Positions 60,008 through 64,000 of a stretch of 64,000 bases of DNA are shown piece after piece. The translations under genes and the position numbers were made by a program. The first letter of the stretch is position 1, and each line of letters begins with the position of its first letter. A model generated the notes under the pieces. The model was given only the letters and a program-made list of their open reading frames with translations. It had not been told where the DNA came from and searched no databases. Source of the stretch: Ornithinimicrobium murale (GTDB lineage: Bacteria > Actinomycetota > Actinomycetes > Actinomycetales > Dermatophilaceae); contig NZ_QLVD01000002.1 in assembly GCF_003352835.1 (NCBI RefSeq), positions 1 through 64,000 of the forward strand. Direction: 5' to 3'.

Positions 60008-62644
60008 TCAGCGGGTGAGGGACCGCCGGCCGGCATCGGCCCGGCCGGTGTCGCGGGCCACCGTGATGCTGGCGCCCAGCACCGCGACCCCGCTGGCGTG
60101 GGCCACCACCGGATTGAGCCGGAGCAGCGTGACCTCGGGCAGGTCGTCGGCGAGGACCGACACGCGGGCCAGCAGGTCGTGCAGCGCCAACTGGTCCACC
60201 GGGTCGGTCCCGCGATAACCCGCCAGCAGCGGGGCGGCCCGGACCCCGGAGACCATGTCGGCCACGTCGGTGTCGGTCAGGGGCGGGAACCGGTGGGTGA
60301 CGTCGCCGAGCAGATCCGCCGGGACCCCGGCGATCCCGAAGCCGACAACGGGCCCAAACAGCGGGTCCTCCGCCGAGGTGATCTCCACGACGACACCGGT
60401 GGGGGCCATGGACTGCACGGCGATGCCCTGCGCGCCGCGCGGCTCGAGCACGCGAGTCAGCCCCGTGTAGGCCTCGCGGACCGCCTCAGGCGAGTGCAGG
60501 TCGGTGCGGATCCAGTGGTGGAAGGTCCCGTGCCGCAGCGCCGGGTCGGTGGCCTTGACCACGGCGGGCAGACCCAGGTCCTGGGCCACCTGCGCGGCCT
60601 CCTCGGCGTCGGTGACCGAGATGCTCGGCCAGATCGGTATGCCGTAGGCGTCCAGGAGCGCGGCGGTCTCCTCATCGGTCATCACCCGACCATCGCGCGC
60701 CTGCGCCAGCACGCTCTCGATCACGTCGTGCGCCCGCCGCCGGTTGATGCCGCCGGGGCGCACCCGCTCGCCACGGTCCCGGTTGCGCCACGCCGCATAC
60801 TCGGTGGCCGAGGCCAGTGCCCGGACCGCGTCCTCGGGCATCGGGTAGGTGGGCAGCGAGCCGTCCGGCGCCACGCCCCGCATGCCGAGGAAGGTTGCCA
60901 CACACGGCTTGTCGCTCTCGGCGACCGCTGCCTCCACCGCTGACACCACGTCGGTGTCGGGCGTGATGATCGGCGGGATGAAGCACGCGATCAGGCTGTC
61001 CACGGCGGGATCGGCCAAGGCCTCCTCCAGTGCCTGCGTGAACTCCGGGACCGTCGCGGTGCTCGGCAGGGCGACCGGTCCGTGACCGATCGTCAGCTTC
61101 CACTCCACCGCGGCGTCGGCGGCGAGGGTGCTCAGGGCATCGGAGTTGGTCACGATGGCCACGGACCGGCCCCGCGGCAGCGGCTGGTGCACCACGAGCT
61201 GGGCAACGTCGAAGAGCTGGTGAGTGTTCTCCACCCGGATCACACCGCTCTGCCGGAGCATCTCCGCGAAAGCCTCGGGCCGCTCCCGGGTGGCCCGGAC
61301 CGTGTGTCCCGGCACCGTGTGGTGACCGGCACCGCTCTTGACCACGATCACCGGCTTGACGGCCGAGAGCTGCCGGGAGATGCGGGTGAACTTGCGCGGG
61401 TTGCCCATCGACTCCAGATAGAGACCGACGGCGGCGGTGGCCTCGTCGTCGATCCAGTACTGCATGAGGTCGTTGCCGGAGATGTCGACTCGGTTGCCGG
61501 CGGAGGCGAAGGTGGAGATCCCCAGACCGCGTCGCTCGGCGGAGGCCAGGACCGAGATGGCCAGTGCACCGGACTGGGCAAACAGCCCCAGGGCTCCCAT
61601 CGTCGGCATGGCCGGTGATAGGGAGGCGTTGAGGCTGAAGCCGAGGCCGGTGTTGATCAGCCCGAAGGAGTTGGGGCCCAGCACCCGCAGGCCGTGCACG
61701 CGGGCCGTGGCCAGCAGCTGCCGCTGCAGACGCGCGCCCTCCTCCCCCGCCTCCGCGAACCCGCTGCTCACCACCACCACTGCGGTGACGCCCGCAAAGG
61801 CGCACTCCCGCACGATGCCGGGCACCTCGGCGGCCGGCACCGCGATGACCGCCAGGTCGATCGAGGCACCGATCTCGGAGACCCGCGACCACGCCCGGCG
61901 CCCGGCGACCTCCTCCGCGGAGTTGTTCACCACGAACAGGTCACCGGCGAACCCGCTCTCGTGGATGTGTCTGACCAGGGCCCCACCCACCGAACCACCG
62001 CGACGGCTCGCCCCGATCACGACGACGGACGAAGGATGCAGGACCCTCCGCATACTGACCGACTCCGAGCGGTGCTCGCGGGCGAGGGCGACCGCCCGCG
62101 AGGCCTCCGTCGGCTCGATCTCGAAGCTGACCGCGATCACCCCGTCGTCGAACTCGTGGGTCACCTCGTAGCCGGCGTCCTGGAAGACGTTGATCATCTT
62201 GCGGTTCTGCGGGAGGACGTCCGCGGTGAACAGGCGCACCCCCGTCTCCCGGCCGATCGCCGCCAGGTGCTCCAGCAGCACCGATCCGATGCCCCGGCCC
62301 TGGTGCTTGTCGGCGACGTTGAAGGCGATCTCCGCGGAGGTCCAGTCGGTCTCCGCGAAGCGGTCATAGCGACCGATGCCGGCGATCTCGTCGCCGATGA
62401 CCATGACGAGCGCGACCCGCTTGTCGTAGTCGACGTGCACGAACCGGTGCACGTCGCGGTCGGACAGCCGCCGGATCGGCGCGAAGAACCGGAGGTAGAT
62501 CGACTCCTCGGACTGCTGGGCGTGGAACTGGTGGATCAGCTCGGCGTCGTCGGGGCGGATGGGACGGACGTGCGCCACCGAGCCGTCGGTCAGGACGACG
62601 TCGGCCTCCCACTCGCGCGGGTAGCCCGGGGGAACGTCGCTCAT
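60008..62644 (-). CDS. GNAT acetyltransferase / NDP-forming acyl-CoA synthetase-like fusion (Pat type)
   Basis: The 878-aa product starts with a GNAT domain (residues 1-170: VRPIRPDDAELIHQFHAQQSEESIYLRFF, HQGRGIGSVLLEHLAAIG, acetyl-CoA loop). It continues with a CoA-binding Rossmann domain (VVVIGASRRGGSVGGALVRHI), two ligase domains (VLGPNSFGLINTGLGF, FAQSGALAISVLA) and an ATP-grasp part (LDAYGIPIWPSISVTDAEEAAQVAQDLGLPAVVKATDP). This is the protein-lysine acetyltransferase Pat/Pka family, here with GNAT first rather than last as in E. coli PatZ. ATG 62644 is chosen. It would acetylate proteins such as acyl-CoA synthetases. Confidence 0.9.
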   Translation of the reverse strand: MSDVPPGYPREWEADVVLTDGSVAHVRPIRPDDAELIHQFHAQQSEESIYLRFFAPIRRLSDRDVHRFVHVDYDKRVALVMVIGDEIAGIGRYDRFAETDWTSAEIAFNVADKHQGRGIGSVLLEHLAAIGRETGVRLFTADVLPQNRKMINVFQDAGYEVTHEFDDGVIAVSFEIEPTEASRAVALAREHRSESVSMRRVLHPSSVVVIGASRRGGSVGGALVRHIHESGFAGDLFVVNNSAEEVAGRRAWSRVSEIGASIDLAVIAVPAAEVPGIVRECAFAGVTAVVVVSSGFAEAGEEGARLQRQLLATARVHGLRVLGPNSFGLINTGLGFSLNASLSPAMPTMGALGLFAQSGALAISVLASAERRGLGISTFASAGNRVDISGNDLMQYWIDDEATAAVGLYLESMGNPRKFTRISRQLSAVKPVIVVKSGAGHHTVPGHTVRATRERPEAFAEMLRQSGVIRVENTHQLFDVAQLVVHQPLPRGRSVAIVTNSDALSTLAADAAVEWKLTIGHGPVALPSTATVPEFTQALEEALADPAVDSLIACFIPPIITPDTDVVSAVEAAVAESDKPCVATFLGMRGVAPDGSLPTYPMPEDAVRALASATEYAAWRNRDRGERVRPGGINRRRAHDVIESVLAQARDGRVMTDEETAALLDAYGIPIWPSISVTDAEEAAQVAQDLGLPAVVKATDPALRHGTFHHWIRTDLHSPEAVREAYTGLTRVLEPRGAQGIAVQSMAPTGVVVEITSAEDPLFGPVVGFGIAGVPADLLGDVTHRFPPLTDTDVADMVSGVRAAPLLAGYRGTDPVDQLALHDLLARVSVLADDLPEVTLLRLNPVVAHASGVAVLGASITVARDTGRADAGRRSLTR

Positions 62645-62753
62645 GTGTCCCAGCATGCCCGATCCGGGACCTGCCCTGCGCGGGGAGTGGCCGTATGCCG
62701 TGTGGCGGGGTTGCCGGGAGCCGGCCCGTCGGCGCGGGGCTGGCTGGGCGAGG

Positions 62754-64000
62754 TCAGTCGTGGAGCGGGACGACCTCCCAGGTCAGGCCACGGTCCTCCG
62801 AGCGCCAGTAGCCGAGGTCCGCGGAAGCCTGGTCGTCCGTGGGATAGGCGATGAGGTCGCCGAACATCGTCAGCTCGAGCCGCTCGGGCGCGGCATCTGC
62901 GTCGGGCAGGAAGGCCTCGTCGCTCCACGTCTGGCCACCGTCGGTCGTCACGGTGTAGTTGCCCTCCCCGATCAGGAGCAGGTGACCGCTCTCGACGGAG
63001 GCGAGCTGCGGGGGCTGCTCCCCGAGGACGAAGGAGGGGACGGTGATGTTGGCCGGCTCCCAGGTGCGTCCGCTGTTCGGTGAGAAGCGGAGCGAGAGTC
63101 CGCGGTCGTCGTCGCACAGCGCAGACAGGCCGGTGTTCCAGCCAACGCCTCCCGCACCGGGTCCTCCCGCGGCGGTCACGGCCACCGGCCCGGCACCGCA
63201 CTCCTCCAGCGTGGCCGTGGACTCCAGCACGCCCTCCTGGAGGCGCAGGACGGTCACCCCTGCACCATCGCCGGGGGTGGCCAGGACGTAGCGCACGTCA
63301 CCGGAGTCCAGCAGCCACGCCCGCACGACCGGCCCCAGCTCCTGGGCAACGTCGTCGGTCCACGTGGTGTCGGTGGGGTCGGTGAGCACCGCCGACCCGC
63401 TGGGCAGGTCACAGGGACCGGTGGCGCACTCCTGGTAGGTCCACGTCGTCGCCAGCAGCTGGTCGCCCTGCACCGAGAGGTCTGCGACGTAGTCGGCACC
63501 GGTGTCCACGACGCTCCAGGTCCGCCCCCCGTCGGTCGTCGTCCACAGCGGGGCCTTGTCGCCCCAGACCCACCCCCGGCCGTGGTCGGTGAACAGGACC
63601 CGGTGGACCATGCCCAGCTCCTCCAGGTCCGCGCGCGGCGCCCAGGTGCCGCCGCCGTCGGGCGAGTCCGCGAGCACCGAGCACCACCCGCTGGTCTCGC
63701 AGGGGTGCATCACCACCGCATACCGCATGCCGCTGTCCGTGCCGGGCTCCGAATCGGCCGTGGTGATGTCGGCGAACCGCCCGTCCGCCGGGAGGGCACC
63801 GTCGGGCTGCCCGGTCGTGACGACCGGGTCGGGGACCGACTCGCCGGTGGGGTCCTCGGCCGTGGGCGACGGCAGGCCCTGATCGTCCGCCGAGGAGGGG
63901 CCGACCGGCTCGCTGGCGCTCGGCCCCGGGCCGGCCACGTCCGGGTCGTCCGCAGTGGGCAGCAGGCTGGGGCCCACGACGAGCGCGAGCGCCGCCGCGG
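62754..64000 (-). CDS. BNR/Asp-box secreted or membrane-anchored protein (5' end beyond window)
   Basis: The frame runs off the window at 64000. The most N-terminal residues (AAALALVVGPSLLP) are hydrophobic, consistent with a signal or anchor, so the GTG at 63977 is unlikely to be the start. A 60-residue Pro/Ser/Asp linker follows. Five Asp-boxes mark a beta-propeller: SPDGGGTW, TTDGGRTW, SPNSGRTW, TTDGGQTW and SEDRGLTW. Such propellers occur in sialidases and binding proteins; the catalytic Arg triad of sialidases is not evident. The stop is 109 bp from the GNAT fusion start, on the same strand. Confidence 0.8.
   Translation of the reverse strand, partial: AAALALVVGPSLLPTADDPDVAGPGPSASEPVGPSSADDQGLPSPTAEDPTGESVPDPVVTTGQPDGALPADGRFADITTADSEPGTDSGMRYAVVMHPCETSGWCSVLADSPDGGGTWAPRADLEELGMVHRVLFTDHGRGWVWGDKAPLWTTTDGGRTWSVVDTGADYVADLSVQGDQLLATTWTYQECATGPCDLPSGSAVLTDPTDTTWTDDVAQELGPVVRAWLLDSGDVRYVLATPGDGAGVTVLRLQEGVLESTATLEECGAGPVAVTAAGGPGAGGVGWNTGLSALCDDDRGLSLRFSPNSGRTWEPANITVPSFVLGEQPPQLASVESGHLLLIGEGNYTVTTDGGQTWSDEAFLPDADAAPERLELTMFGDLIAYPTDDQASADLGYWRSEDRGLTWEVVPLHD

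Overview
The window is about 70% G+C by eye, with dense operons, frequent GTG/TTG starts and 4-bp stop/start overlaps. It carries genes found in actinobacteria (sepH, DUF3159, DUF3710, DUF4193, DUF5998, ceoB/ceoC, popR). The dxs-to-DUF4193 stretch resembles the Rv2682c-Rv2699c neighbourhood of Mycobacterium tuberculosis. Overall style suggests a Micrococcales member near Ornithinimicrobium, Serinicoccus or Janibacter; this placement is inference.

Layout. 0-1.4 kb: the 3' end of an IS110-type transposase abuts an ISL3 transposase. 1.5-5.4 kb: a lipoprotein, then selD (minus), tRNA-Sec and selB (plus), with no selA. 5.4-6.1 kb: a composite non-coding repeat whose partner lies at 59.45-59.96 kb. 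6.1-10.8 kb: a RIO-type kinase, a secreted Xaa-Pro dipeptidyl-peptidase, a palindrome array and an MFS exporter. 10.9-17 kb (minus): a diacylglycerol-kinase/App1-phosphatase fusion, dxs, a small conserved gene and a SulP transporter. 17.2-19.2 kb: prfC and a MerR regulator. 19.4-23.4 kb: a siderophore ABC importer behind an IdeR/DtxR box. 23.4-26.1 kb: a cysteine-rich SufR-like regulator divergent from folE and an FAD oxidoreductase. 28.3-30.5 kb: an accessory ClpP pair with its PopR-like regulator. 31.6-34.5 kb: aconitase. 34.6-38 kb: two TrkA-type proteins divergent from a KimA-like K+ transporter. 38-43.3 kb: a tRNA/rRNA methyltransferase, small enzymes, DUF3159, OB-fold, DUF3710, dut and DUF4193. 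43.5-49.75 kb (minus): a cobalamin riboswitch followed by the compact btuF-btuC-btuD-cobO-cobQ-cbiB operon; cobC-like, hemH and a YadS/TRIC protein lie upstream. 52.7-59.4 kb: sepH, an MFS protein, tdk, a phosphodiesterase, DUF5998 and a lipoprotein. 60-64 kb: a GNAT/acyl-CoA-synthetase fusion and a truncated Asp-box (BNR) protein.

Themes. Iron and cofactors dominate: IdeR-controlled siderophore uptake, a probable Fe-S regulator, aconitase, ferrochelatase and B12 uptake/salvage. The items most worth attention are the two-copy composite repeat with 30-bp arrays, the ClpP pair in which one partner lacks the catalytic serine, the lipid kinase/phosphatase fusion, the selenocysteine locus without selA, and an over-represented octamer (GTATGCCG) that coincides with rare codons.
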